NCBI GenBank assembly: GCA_013396635.1
Contig: WBMW01001277.1
Location: forward strand, 642,373-706,372
Source: Penelope pileata
Lineage: Eukaryota; Chordata; Aves; Galliformes; Cracidae
DNA: 64,000 nucleotides
Direction of reading: 5' to 3'
The notes under the pieces were generated by a model, which was not told the origin of the DNA, ran no database searches, and worked only from the letters and a program-made list of their open reading frames with translations. The position numbers and the translations under genes were made by a program. How positions within the stretch are numbered: position 1 is the stretch's first letter; each line of letters begins with the position of its first letter. Positions 49,601 through 62,214 of this stretch are shown piece after piece.

Positions 49601-51460
49601 CATATCATGCATCACAAGCAGAAATAAAAACTCTCACACTCTACAAGGTTTTGAAGCACATTTGTAGAATAGCCAGAGCAAACCTTCTAGCAGCAGAAAT
49701 TAAGTGATTGCTTGTTTTCAGACAGACCTCCAGCTCTCGTATTTAAAGAGTTACTTACTAAAAGGAAATGTCAATATTCCTGTTCCATACACCAGCAAAT
49801 CAGGTAAGCAGATAACACTCACCTTACACGTGCACTCATATTGTTTGATGGATTGGGATCACAGAAGGAATTCTTAATCTTCAGCAGAGGATTTTTGCTC
49901 AAAGGCATGTAGACATTAAGATGGCAAGACTTGGTGGAAGTGCTGTGATATGAATGCCTGTCCCAGTCAGAGCAGATTGCAGAGGGAATGGATTCAGGAA
50001 CATGACAGTGAAAGAATTGATGGAGGATGCACGTGGTTTCCAATTCATATTTTGGTTTGAAAATGAGGAAGAGGAGAGCTATGCCATAGTAGCAAACCCA
50101 GGTTATTTGGATTGAGAAAAAGTAAGAAAAATCAAGTGGCACTTTGTCATTCAAAAATTCTCCTACTGTGCTTAAAATTTTAATAAAACCCCACAAACGA
50201 TAAAATCATCAAGCACTTTCTGCACTGATTAGTAGCAGAGAACAACATTATCCTTCCTTAATAAAGAGTTATTATAGACTTCCTGAAATCAGCAAAGACT
50301 TGAGAATAACAACAGATTTCAATGGATAGTTTGGCAATGTATGGTAAGATACTGCTTATTATTTTAAAGATAGAAGCTCTCTTTTCCGCACAATATGGGG
50401 TTTTATTCATAGAAATCCTCTTTCTTCTGGCAAACAATACTCTTTCTGTAGTTGTGCTTTGCTGCCATCACTAAGGAGAACAGTGCACCTAAAGCTTTAC
50501 ACAGTGGGCATGACACTGTCAAGAACACAGCAGTAGCTATGAGAATTGCTTGAAACAGGAGCTTGATGCCTTGTATTTCAATTATAAAGCCTGACATCTG
50601 CAGTACACTGATTAGATGTTTTATAAAATCGTTTACTACAGCACAAGGTCCTCTGAGGAGTTCAGCCTCCAGGAAAGGTGTTTTTCCAGGATGCCTACAG
50701 CGAAACATTACTAGAGCACTGTGACTCCTACAATGCCACTAACCTACACACACCTATGTAGTACGTCATGCTTTCACGTTTCAGTGGAAAACTACCGCAA
50801 ATAGGAATTAACGCTAATTCCTATTTACGTTGCGTTGCCCTTAACATCTCACCCATACAGCACAATTGGGTGCCTCTCAAGGTCACAGCCATGCTGTTGC
50901 ATAGAAGGAAAGTAATGTAAATTAGAATGCAAAACCTTTTGGTGTCCTGAATAGCAACACACTATTTGCAGTTAAGAGACGAAGTGGATGTTAGTAAAGT
51001 AGAATTTAATCTGTGGACTGCTGTTAAAGTCTTTTGAGATCTTTGAAAAAAAATAGAAAGAAACTCCCCTAAGATCTTTTTTCTTGGCAGCCCCAAATGC
51101 TGTGATTTGAAATATGGCTTCAGTAATGTACTTCATTCCAGTAAAATACTCAGAATACAAAATTCTGAGTACTCCACTGGACATAAATAAGAAGACTAAA
51201 AGGTTGCTGATAAATTTTGATAGTTTTAAGGATATGAAGAGCGTTCAGGCCTTGTTTATGAGGCTGAGGAAGAAATACGGGAAGGAAAATACTTACTGTG
51301 TAAGCACTTTTTTATAGGTCAGGATTATCTCCTGAGTCTTAAGAAATTGCTTGCACATTGCTGTAGCCTGCTTACAGTGGAGAAGAGGAGAAGAAGGCAA
51401 GCAACTGACTTCTGCTTTTCTTCCTCTGGAACTGGATCACTGCACAGCCCTAAAATGCAC

Positions 51461-51590
51461 TAAGCTGGAAGGGCCCCTGGAGGCTGCCTGGCCTGAACTC
51501 CTGCTTAGAGCAGACTGGTTGGGATGCTGGCTCAAGTTGCTCAAGCCTTGCCTGGCCCAGTTGTGAGCACAGCCCCAGACAGCCTCTACC
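51461..51590 (-). mobile_element. Old, diverged CR1-like fragment
   Basis: The plus-strand text 'ggaagggcccctggaggctg', 'cctggcctgaactcctgctt', 'gagcagactggttgggatgc' and 'gctcaagccttgcctggccc' parallels the reverse complement of the CR1 3' region used by older families. The tail is missing and divergence is high. Confidence 0.5.
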
Positions 51591-52070
51591 AGCAGCCACC
51601 AGGAAATGGGGCCAGCCCTCGGCATCCACACTCCGCAGGCCCCAGCTGCCTCTGAAGGAACCTCTCAGGAAATTACATACCCTTTCCTCAAAGGATCAGA
51701 GAAGGTTAAGCCCACCTTTCCATCCTTTACAGCACCCTATGGGATATCTCTTCACCTCTGTAGGCCATGTGAAACAGGGATTTGTTTGAGGACATTGCCT
51801 TGGGAGCTTCTTGTGCCCTTCCCTTCCTAAGCCACGGAGGAGTCAGTGCTTCCACTTATGCAAAGAAATTTTCTTGGCTAGCTCAGGTTTTGAGTTTGAA
51901 GTGGTAAGATATGCAGTCTCCAAGGCACTCCTGCCAGCTGGACTTCCCATGAGAGTCACACTTACACTGCCAGAAGTGTGTTTCACAAACATAGCTTCCT
52001 TTACTCAAAATTCATGGATTTACTCTGCTGTTGCCTTAATAGAAATAATACAGAGACCCACCAGTTTTCT

Positions 52071-52101
52071 GTTTTCTGGCAGGGAACTGTTTTCTGGCAG
52101 G
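52071..52101. repeat. Short tandem duplication, 18-bp period
   Basis: GTTTTCTGGCAGG at 52071-52083 recurs at 52089-52101. Confidence 0.85.
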
Positions 52102-52874
52102 AAAATCAATACACAAGCAGCCCTCAGATAAATGGGACAGCTTATTCAAGGAAAAGAGTACCCACACTGAAAATTAGACTGATGTAATTGTACAGATGGA
52201 GCAGCAAGTTACCTCAGGATTGATTCTCCACTGTACTTTCAAGTGTGGTTGCCTGAAGTTAGATCCCCAAATCTGTTTTCCAGCACATAGACAAGTGACC
52301 TGATTTTCAGAAGTGCTCTGCACTCAGCAGATTCCCCTCGAAACAGTTTACTTTTCATTCACAACTGACATTTTGAGGAAAGCTGCAAGACAGACAAATC
52401 TTGGTTGCAGGTTTTTCTCCGACTATTTACGTATGGTAATTTTTTTCTACTTATCTTGCAAAAAATAGAATGAACGCTATCAATTCCATTGATTTTCATT
52501 CCATTAAAACAAACAAACAAAAACCAAAACCAAACCCCTGCTTTAATAAGCAGCATCTCACATTACGATTCTTTTCTAGCAATTGAGAAATGGTTCAATC
52601 AAAATGACATTCCTATCCCATGTGATAAATTATTCCTCCAGGGAAAGAAATTCAGTACCACAGGTAATACATTCTCCCTTTCTAGAATTACAGACATTAT
52701 TTAGTACTGTACACAACTTTCTGTTCAAGTATTTATCAAGTCTTCGCTGAATTTTAATCCAGAATACTTTAAAATGAAAGATGCCATCCTTTGGTTAGGT
52801 AAAGGAGTGGAGATTAATAGCCATGGAAAATGAAAAACACGAAGATTTTCATTAATAATGGCTACTGATTATCA

Positions 52875-52898
52875 CAAAAAAAAATTAAAAAAAAAAAT
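52875..52898. repeat. A-rich tract
   Basis: Two A runs separated by TT; low complexity. Confidence 0.9.
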
Positions 52899-53684
52899 TG
52901 AGAGCAACACATTGAATGAAACCAGCATTCGCCAGGCTTGTGACCAGTCGGTTGTCAACTAACTAGTAGACATGCACACACGGATGCTCAAGCGGGACAA
53001 GCGGCCCCAGAGCAGCAGGCATGTGGGAAGCACTGCCTTCTGACTTCGCACCCTGTCATGGGAGCAAGAACACTGCTGTAGAAAGGGAAGCATTCGGGCG
53101 GTTCAGGCTGCTTGCCCAGAGAAGCAGTGGGTGATGCTGCTGTGACATGATCGGGGTCACCAATTTGCTCTTCAGCTGCTAATGTGATGGTGATCATGCA
53201 CCTTGCCCTTCATTTAGGACTTTTGGCACCGTCACAGCTTGATCTTAAGAAAATATGAAACAGTGCATTGCAGATTGTTTCTGAGCAGTGATTTTTGGAA
53301 TGGTAAGCTCATACTTGTTATATAGTTTTACTTGCTGCTAATTGAACACAATGGAGTCTGCCTGCCTGCTCCAGTTAGTGTTGTGGTTTTCTTTAAAATC
53401 ATGTCTGACCTTGTTCATGCTATTTTGTTTAGTGTCCTTGAGCTTAGCTTTAATCTTAAATAAAAGCATAAGAAATGCTATGTTTTCAAAGACAGAGCTG
53501 AAAAGCCATTGACAACAAATATTGTAATATTTTTATTCTGCTTTACTGAACTCTTCTACTTGTTAGGAGCTCTGATTCAACCAAGCTAACTAGGTTATCA
53601 GATTATATGTCTATTGTCTTGTTATGACTTCCTTGGCTGAGTTCCTGCAGTAAACAATGCTGATGTGATGTTTTGTTCATGTAG

Positions 53685-53965
53685 CAGAGCGGGAGGCAGC
53701 CAGAGGGAGGGGAGTGGTGTGGGGACGAGGGTCACGGAGCTGTCAAGGCCTCCACGGCAGTGGCATGGCGGGGAGCGCTACCTGCGGTCAATATTAATCA
53801 GCCTCCTGCTGCGTGCGCTCTCATTAGTTGCTGCCAGCCCGTGGCAGCAGAGCAGCCAGGGCTGGGAGACTGCAAAGCATCCTCACAGGGTACCGGAGAC
53901 ACAAGTAAGCAGGACTCTGCAGACATCGTCCAGGTCGACATGTGCCAAAAATCTTTAAAAAGAAG
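53685..53965 (+). other. Candidate exon in a CpG-richer block
   Basis: A weak acceptor (TTTTGTTCATGTAG) ends at 53684 and a good donor (AAG then GTAAAT) begins at 53966. The 281 bases between them are clearly richer in G+C and CpG than the surroundings. One frame stays open through most of the block and another runs up to a TAA that spans the donor. The peptides match no family I know. A non-coding RNA exon or regulatory element is as likely as coding sequence. Confidence 0.2.
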
Positions 53966-53999
53966 GTAAATAATAGCATTTTAAAGCAATAAACTGATG

Positions 54000-54310
54000 C
54001 ATTAACTTAAAAGCACATTTCAACTCACACAACCACATGCCAGAGTGCTCAGATTACAACAGTAGTTGTTTAAATGGCCACTGAAAAGGAAACATCATTG
54101 CACACTACATTTTCTGCTCCTCTCTGTTAATGATGTGCATTCAGATTTCCTTTATGCCCTGTCATAAGCTTGCTGTCTCCCTGCTGGTATAATTAATACA
54201 TGCCACCATTGCTATTTAAATCACAGAGGATGCCAGGGTAGCAGCTGCACAGTTGGAGAGCTCCTATTAGCAACATGCCAATTGGCTAGTAATTGTGGTC
54301 ACTTTTTGGA
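54000..54310. promoter_or_regulatory. Candidate conserved non-coding block
   Basis: A dense set of developmental-enhancer-like cores (TGTTAATGATGTGC, TATAATTAATACATGC, CTATTAGCAACATGCC, CCAATTGGCTAGTAATTG) with no repeat signature. It sits immediately left of mariner copy 3. Conservation was not tested. Confidence 0.25.
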
Positions 54311-54371
54311 CTGTCATGATAGTCTGAGAAACAGAAAATTTGTTAACTCTACAGTATTAGTATGTAATTTA

Positions 54372-54925
54372 TGTAGGTCACTCCAAAAGTAATGTCTCCT
54401 TGCTATTTCCATGGAAACTACAACAAATACAAAGAGCACAATAACATTATTTGATAGAGAAAATTCTCAGCAACAAAACACTGTTTTTCATCATAGTCAT
54501 CACCATTAGCTATGCATTTTCACCAATGATGAACAGAAGCCTGCATGCTGTGCTCATAAAAATCTGCACCAGCAGAGGTGCCCCACTGTTGCTGTCACCA
54601 CTGTTGAAAGGTACCACCTTCACCTCACTGTGCTCACATCCACTGTTTGGTCTCCATACATGTTCAGCAAACATGGATGAATGTCAGTGGGTGCCATTTT
54701 TTCCACATGGAGAAACTCAATTCCACCCATTTGCTCCATAGGTATTCCCATGTTGGACTCAATTTGCTCAGAGTGCCCCTCTGCTGCCATCTGTCACAAG
54801 GGAACAAAATGGAATGGAATATTGGTGGGAAGGCTCAGCCTCTACTGCCATACCACCAACATTCACCTCTGATGTCATAGGCCAACGTAACAAAATAGGA
54901 GGCGTTACTTTCAGAGCAGCTCTCT
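54372..54925 (-). mobile_element. Internally deleted mariner element, copy 3 (Galluhop-like)
   Basis: A 554-bp element in reverse orientation. The left end is the family 3' terminus (TGTAGGTCACTCCAAAAGTA) after a TA at 54370-54371. The right end (TACTTTCAGAGCAGCTCTC) is the family 5' terminus, and its flanking TA is mutated. On the minus strand the same N-terminal transposase fragments (a peptide around EKMAPTDIH) and C-terminal region are present. The same central segment is missing as in copies 1 and 2. It is non-functional. Confidence 0.82.
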
Positions 54926-57350
54926 CTCAGCCCTCATGGAAATTGCAGCATTACCTCATGGCACTATGATAGAATTTCCAGCAAAGTCCCAAAACACATT
55001 TTTCTGGCATGGTGTACATGGAAAAAAAAACAAGACAGCACAGAAATCCTTCATCTCCTTCCTGCTCCAAGCAATTTTCAAGCAGCTCATGTTACTGTTC
55101 ATATTCTCTCTAATACCAATGTCATTAGGTGAATACTGATGTGATCCCTTTGTGGGTACCAAATATATACGATTCCCTGAAAAATGTTAGAGGTTGTATA
55201 AAATCCTGATAAACAGCTATAAAATGGGATGTATGTTGGAGCTTCTTATGACTGAATCATAACAAAACTCACTTTGTTCAGCTTTACACTAACTACTAAG
55301 TTGTGGCCACCATCCTGCTTCTGGGCAGGATTGTTCAAAAATAGGGCCAGGGCTCAAAGGTGCTGGAGATTTATGAAAAAAGTCACTTGAGCACCTCCAA
55401 ACCAGAGGCAGAGTAGTGTACTCCACACACTTTCTGCTCATCTGCTGTGTGGAAACATAACGAGTCCAAAGGCAGAGAGAAGATAAGGGAAAGGAGAAGT
55501 CATTGCTGCAGCCCCTGCATCTGAGGAGATCCTCTCTGGTGGGTTACTGGGGGTCCTTCCCACTGCTTCCAGTCAGGCCATGTCTTCTGCCTCTGCCCTT
55601 CTCTCCCCAAGTTCAGGAAGGAGTCAACCATGCTGAGGTGGTCTGCATCCATATCCAGGTATGCCTGTTGCTAGGATAATTGCTCCTCCAGATGGCATTT
55701 TAAGAAGAAATCTTACTGTAAAATGCTACAAGGCTGCTGTCAGACTGCTTTTTTTTGGATAGGAAGGTTCTCCAGTTGTGTGCATGTTCTGCACAAGAAT
55801 AGCTTCATAACAGCAAAAAGCCTGAAACTCCTGACAAAGCCTTGCTGGGTTGCACTCACCTCAGGCCATTGCAGACAGGTATTTAACTCTCACACTACTT
55901 AGTGCTGCTTGCTTCCTAACACTTCAAAATCTATATTACTTTCAGGTCAAACACAAAAAGGGCACTTACTGTTCATTATGACCAGGCATGTTTTTCTAGC
56001 ATTCATAGTGAGTCAAACAAGACTCTTTCAAATGGGGCTGTCAGAGTATCCAGAAGTTTTTGTCTGTATATTTTTCCTTTAAACACTTGTTTCCATCTGA
56101 CCTTCACCTTTGGTAATTCTCTTTGTGCCAGTCGAGATTCAGTAAACAGAGTTAAAACATCTTACACGGGGACTTCACCAAAATGTGTTATCCCTACAGC
56201 AGCCAATAACTAAGTCCTTTCACTGTGATTCAGGAAATCATGATCTATACAAAGGGCACCAAATGCTTCAGCAGCAGTCCTCAGTCCCTTTGAAGATTTT
56301 ATTCACTACACAGAGGAATTCTGCGGTGTGAGAGATGCATTTCAACTACAGATCTGGGTGAGTCATTCATGACTGCAGAGTACAAAGGTATGATTCACAG
56401 CCTGAAATCACTGCTGAAGAACCATATCCCTAACCTTTCAAATCAAACACTGCCATCCCCTACAAACACACATGAGATACCTTCGTTCCCAGACACCCTA
56501 AAAAAAAGGAACAGAAATACAGAAAGAGAGAAAATACCAGGGTTCTTCCTCTGTTCCATGTGGGACAAAGGCAAACCACACATTAGGGTGCATGAATCTT
56601 GTTTTTAACGCAAATCAAATAATCCTTCCTCTTTGCTTGGAATAGCGTGAATGAGGCTGTACTGGCTTTCGATACAGTGCTGAAAATATAGAGTGTGGAC
56701 AGAGGAATAAGAGGATGATCAAAGTGGTTCTTAGATTGCTGATGAGGGGAAACTTGGTGAGGAGTGTGTTATTCTCCATTCTGGAAAAGACAAGAAAACA
56801 CAAGTTTAAATTGTAGCAAAAAAGGTACAAAGACAGCACAGAAAACTGTGAAGCATTAAGGAAAATTGCCCTGGGAAGTAGAGAGAATTCTGTCATTGTT
56901 GACTTCTGAGAATAAAAGTTAGACAAAACTTTGGTAGGAGTGACATATGCAGCTTTGGTTTCCTCAGGAAGAAGAGGAAAATTAGTTTGTCCAATTCCCA
57001 TTTTGCATGAGAGTTTTAATCACCAAATTTCCAGGTGAAATGGAATGAGCTGTGTTTTGTTCAGTCACCTTAACAGGCTCAATTGGGTCTGAAAAGGGAC
57101 ATTTTTTATTGAACTGAGTTTTCAGTTTCCTCCTTGGCACTATGCAACCTAGAGTTTTTTCAGCTCACCCTAAAGTGCCTTCTATGTTTTGAAAATTTAT
57201 TCATGTGAACTGGTAGTTTTAGATGTTCACAGAGCTAAGATGAAAAAGCAAGAAGGATTTTTGCACATCTGAACCTTGGACGTGGATACTTAGCAGCTTT
57301 TGTTCTCCCTGCATCCTTTAGTACAAAGCCTCTTTGAACGATGGTGGGCA
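54926..57350. other. Non-coding interval, nothing recognised
   Basis: A+T-rich sequence with no gene, RNA or transposon signature that I can support. The longest open frame is 128 codons (minus strand, 56615-57001) with no recognisable domain. Confidence 0.55.
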
Positions 57351-58196
57351 AGAAGGAAGATCCAAGGAACTACATGCTCATCAGTCTCATCTCAGTCCTT
57401 AGAAAGGCTGGGGAACCAACCTTCCTAGAAGTCATTTACAGCTACATAAACAACAAGGTTATTGGGAGCAACCAGAACGGATTTACTAGGGTAGAATTGG
57501 CATGACCAACCTGATTGCCTTCTCTGATTATATGACTGATACTGTGAATTGAAAGGGAATGTTGTTTACCTGGCCTTTAGCAAAGGTCTTTGGCATGGTC
57601 TTCTACAGCATCCTTATAGTTAAACCATCAAGTTATAGACCAGATGGTAAAGTGGGTGGAAAATGGGCTGGACTGTTGGACTGAAAAGAGTTTTGGTCAG
57701 CAGTACAAAGTCCAACTGATAGCATATTAGTATCTGCGGTTCAAAAAGGAGCCAATACTGTTTGATGTCTTTATTAATGATCTGGACATCTGACCAGGGG
57801 GAACAATCAATAGGAAAGAGAATGGTAGGTTCATTCAAATGAATTCAAACAGGTTGGAGAACTTCATGAAGTCCAGCAAAGGCAAAACCAAAGTTCTGCA
57901 CCTGGTGATCAGTTATCTGGTCGGAAAAGGTGAAAGTGGACAATGGAAGCATGGGAGGCAACAGCCAGAAGGGGAATTCTAACTGTATATGAGGAAAAAT
58001 ATTTTATTGTAAGGGTGGTCAGATAGTAGATCAGGAGCCCAAGCAGATTTGGGAATCTCCATTCTCAGAGAGAGACAGACTGTAACCGACACGGCCCTGA
58101 TCTACCTGCTCTCACCAGATCTGCTTTGAGCAGGTGACTGGTCCAGGTGGCCTTCAGCAGTCCCTTCTAGCCCACAGGACCCTGTGATTCTACGAA
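57351..58196 (+). mobile_element. Ancient CR1 LINE with decayed ORF2 and 3' end
   Basis: The left part is a broken copy of the CR1 reverse transcriptase. Fragments equivalent to NYxxxSLxSV, IGSNQNGF, a DFSKAFD-like region (degraded), a WxxGLLD-type linker and FINDLDI can be read across several frames with stops. The region from about 57850 ('agaacttcatgaagtccagc', 'aaagttctgcacctggtgat') corresponds to sequence after the catalytic YADD box, which itself is deleted. The right part has the CR1 3' blocks 'ctgctttgagcaggtgactg' and 'ggccttcagcagtcccttct', ending in GTGATTCTACGA. Strong divergence marks it as one of the oldest repeats here. Confidence 0.85.
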
Positions 58197-60885
58197 AAAC
58201 AGCAGAACAGCATCCTTAAACAGTCTGCTCAACACAGGTGTTTCGTCTGTAGATTTGCATGACAAAAGGACAATAGTATCCATGTAATTTTACTGTTTGA
58301 AACTAGTATTTAAATGAAAACTAAATAGTCAATTGGAGACTAGGGTGCCTTTCCACTATTCCGGCTGCTATCACGTGATGTAAGCGAGCAGGGAACCTAT
58401 CGGCAGACCTCAGAAACACCCTGATGGTGCACTGAACTCAATGACACTTCCCCCTCATGTCTCCTCCCCAGCTGTTTGCTTGAGAGTTCTGACATTCGAT
58501 TAGGCATCCCTGAGATTTTTAGCCTATTCTATCCTGGCAGCATGTTGGTATGCATCCTGTTCTGCAGGAGGCGATACGTACCTACTATATGTGTACCTGC
58601 TGCCCTCCTTCACTCGTTAGAGAACAGCCTGATCTCATAATTCCTTTAAGATTCGCATACATTTCACAACACAATCTGGCTGTTTTGTCCTAGCTACACT
58701 ATCAATCTTCGGGTTTCAGCAGCTATAAAATGCATCTTTCACCTGACACAACTTTTAATTTGAATCACAAACTCTTTCATGTCTGATTTGTCAGCAGTGT
58801 GTTGTAGAGTAATGGTATCCAGCAGTGAATCACTTTCCTATTCCACCTCTACTATATCACCAGCTTATTGAAATTATGTATATCATATCCTTTAGGCATT
58901 TCAAGTGTGCTGCTAAAATTCCAATGAACAATTCCACAGCATGCAGTATTACTAAGATGAGATGGTGCTTTATTTGAAGTTAATGCCTATCAGCCATTAT
59001 GCTGTACCTAGCACATGGCTCTGAATGCAAAACATTTTTAAAATAGTGCTTTCTCCCCTAAAAGTTTTTGAAGGATTACTACCATACTGATTCATTTGCA
59101 GTTGTACATAGAGGATATGTTTCCACTTGATCAGTGAAGATCACTTCTTCAAATAGCAACATGGAGCCCAATAAAATCTCAATTAGGATAACCAAACCTT
59201 GAGTTTATGAACTGATTAAGAATGAATGAGCAGTCACAGATGAGATCTGACCTCCTATTGCGTCTTAATTCAAAACCCAAAACAAAGGAAAAATCACCAT
59301 CGTCCATGACACTGGAGTTTATTCAGTACATTAAAAAAACTGTTCAATATAGATCCCTAGCAAAACAAAGCCGTTATGAGTTTACTGCCTGACTCTTAGC
59401 GCCCCTTAATTTTTTATGTATTGGACAATTGCAACAACAGTGATGGAAATTTAATGGCCTCAGAAATGTTGTGTTTCTTTCTCTGGCCCACTTATTTTAT
59501 TGTTCAAAAAAAAAAATTCTGATTGGTCTCAAAGCTGCCAAGAGGGGCAGGATGTGGTGCCTGGGCCAAGAACTGAAAGAACAGAAATTCTGTAAGAAAA
59601 GACATTTCTGTGACATTTCTTTCCAGAACGAGACAAAAAAAAGATTCTCACATGTATGCTATTCTGTAAGACTCTCAGCATAATTTTTTAGATTTCAGGC
59701 TTTCATACATGCATGCACAGATTTAATTATTTTCAGTGTGTGGTGAAATCTTAAATATCAAATTTAATTATCATTGTTCCTGTCTTTAGGTCAGAGCTGC
59801 TGTTGAGATTAGATACCAAGGAATATCATAATTAAACACAAGTATAACTCCACAAATCTCTGGGCAAATAATGTCTTCATTGGCAGCGCTCCCCTTGCCA
59901 TTTCTGTCCTGCCTACATAAACTGTAAGCTTCTCAAGAAGGGGAATTCCTCAGAACAGATAGACAGTCCTTCGTGTTCATCCACTGGACATGTAAATAGT
60001 AAGAAAATACTCAATAATAGCATTTTTTCTGACTCTATTACGTGGGAAAAAAAATAAAGACGAATCACTCATATAGTTTGGATTAACATTCTGTTAGGGT
60101 GGTAAAGTCATAGCTCTATTGTGTGTGATTGACTCTTTCTCTTGAATAATGTGTTTTCTCTACTGTACATAAAGACTTCTGTAAAATAAACAAAACAGAA
60201 ATCTTGAATTGAGTATCTCTTATTATGATCCATGTCTTTTGGAAAGCCAAAATATTTCTAGGCAGTCCCAATTGTCCCAATTACTTACTGCCATTACCAA
60301 AGATTAAAATATACAGGCAAGAAAATGAGGAATAAAGTAAGTTAATGGGATTTATTTCTAAGACATCAAAGTGTTAAATGAACACGATTAAATTTTTCAA
60401 GTCATTACAATTGTTACAAACTGAGAACTGTTTTGCAATCTTCAGTGTTTACACGGCCTAGCAATAAGCAATACAAATAATCATAATTTAGCTGGTTATA
60501 AAGGTGGGTCATTCTGTCCCAGAAATATTTTTCTTACCACTGCTGATTTGAAGCATTTTTGGCATTTCACTATTACTTTTTTTTTTCTCTTTTTGTTGGG
60601 AGTTATTTGCCTGGGAAAGAGGTTTTGGCAGTAGGCTTGGGTTCTGGGAGGTGAGAATGACTTCTTTTCCTATCAGGGAGATAAAGGAATGGGACAATAT
60701 GGTTTCACATCGTCTCACTTTTGTGGGACCAGGGCTTGGAAGTGGAGTATTCAGGTGACCTTCCATGGCAAGTTAGGAAATAGTAATGTGCTGTTTAACT
60801 CTCGCAGGTGACTGAGAAATGAAATAGGTGCTCTAACTTTGCATAGGGTATCAAGATATCCGTGGACACTGGGATGAATTAAAAT

Positions 60886-60922
60886 ACTCATGCATATTTT
60901 GAAGTACCCACGCATATTTTCT
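60886..60922. repeat. Imperfect short tandem duplication
   Basis: TCATGCATATTTTGAAGTAC is followed by CCACGCATATTTTCTGA, giving two units about 21 bp apart that share GCATATTTT. Confidence 0.7.
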
Positions 60923-61142
60923 GACTTTGGCCTTTTTTTCTTTGAAATTTGGCAGGCTGGATCACGACTCAGATTGAGTCTGATGGATAACTGAATGTTA
61001 TTTGACTTAAGCTGCTTTGCCTACAGAAACATTTAACATGCAAAGACCACTTTAGTTCTGAATCTGAAGGTCTCCTGCAACATTCTGGGACAGAGGTCTC
61101 TGAAGTGCTTCCCGGATTTCAAAGTGTAACCAATGATGGTGA

Positions 61143-61169
61143 CAACAACAGCAGCAGCAGCAACAACAG
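61143..61169. repeat. (CAA/CAG)n triplet microsatellite
   Basis: About nine triplets, read as CAACAA, CAG x4, CAACAA, CAG. The tract is short and interrupted. Confidence 0.9.
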
Positions 61170-62199
61170 AATACTCGAATATCCAAGGAGGAGGCACATC
61201 TTCATGATTGTCTGTCAAGTTAAACCTTCTCTCTTGCAGCACAAAAAGTCAAAGGTCAGAGGATCTGTGTACATTTTAAAAGGTGATGAAAATGCCTATG
61301 ATGTCACTGCATGAGTGGGATGCATTTTTCTGAGATAATGTGCCACGGGTCATGCTGCACTGTTATACTCTCATAGACGTGTGTTCTTTTCTTTGCGATA
61401 CACACTGCAATGTGCTATCTTGTTCTTTGTCACTCTGATTACTGTGTAGGCCAGTAGAGGCAGGTGGGAGGCTAAGTGTATAGTTAGATAATAACAAAAT
61501 GTTCTTTCTAATTTTTTGCAATGTCCAGTCTTTCTCTGGTGATGAAAAAATGGTGATGAATTAAATTTTATCTTTTTATTTTCTGTTTTGTGCTTTAATC
61601 ATGACTTTTTCTCAAGAGATACAGCCAGAGATGGGCCTAAAATTCTCTTTTTCCAAGGTCCAAGTCTCCTGAATGTTAGGTGCATTTAAAATGAAAACTG
61701 TTTCTAATTGTAATAAACAAACAATATTTTTCCAAAAACTCAAATGAAAACAGGCCTTCAGCTGGTAATGCATAGAATATTAATATTGGGAAGGATGGAG
61801 CTGGGGTGAGAAAAACTGCCTTATACTATCTGAAGACTGTATCTCATACTGAAATCAGTCAGATTGCATCTTGAAAGCCAGATTTGTATTCCGTGTCTTG
61901 TATTTATCTTATGTTTCAGTGAATTTTAATGGACAGACTTGGCTGTTTAGATCATGAGTCTCTTTAGTTTCTTGACTATAATCAAACTGAATCCTAACAA
62001 TGGTTTTGTTATATGCAGACAAATCCTGTACCTTTCAATCCAATCCTGAAAGAAGCACACAGACTATTGGTGTTCTTCATGTCAATAGCTATGCATGTTT
62101 GCCTAGCTACCCTCACCTTTTGGCAGGTTAAAAGCAGCCTTGTAGGGTCTTAGTGATGGAAATAAAATAACATTCATATTAGATTGTCTTCTTTTGTTT

Positions 62200-62214
62200 T
62201 ATATATATATATAT
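62200..62214. repeat. (TA)n microsatellite
   Basis: Seven TA dinucleotides. Confidence 0.85.

Larger units (their letters stand above)
43734..51460. other. Non-coding interval with candidate regulatory block
   Basis: No gene recognised. A low-repeat block with enhancer-like composition spans about 44440-45130. An 18-T run lies at 46678-46695. Two minus-strand open frames at 49819-50196 and 50403-50708 encode hydrophobic peptides of unknown relation (see findings). No transposon signature was found in the remainder. Confidence 0.55.
51591..54369. other. Non-coding interval with a CpG-richer block
   Basis: Contains a short duplication (52071-52101), an A-rich tract (52875-52898), a G+C- and CpG-richer block with splice-like borders (53685-53965) and a TAAT-rich block (about 54000-54310). 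No coding gene is recognised. Confidence 0.5.

Noticed and set aside
54451..54741. 96-codon plus-strand open frame
   Set aside because: Antisense shadow of mariner copy 3, whose coding remnants run on the minus strand.
61033..61314. Overlapping 69-codon frames on both strands across the CAG/CAA repeat
   Set aside because: Triplet repeats lack stops in several frames, which explains the openness. No other coding evidence.
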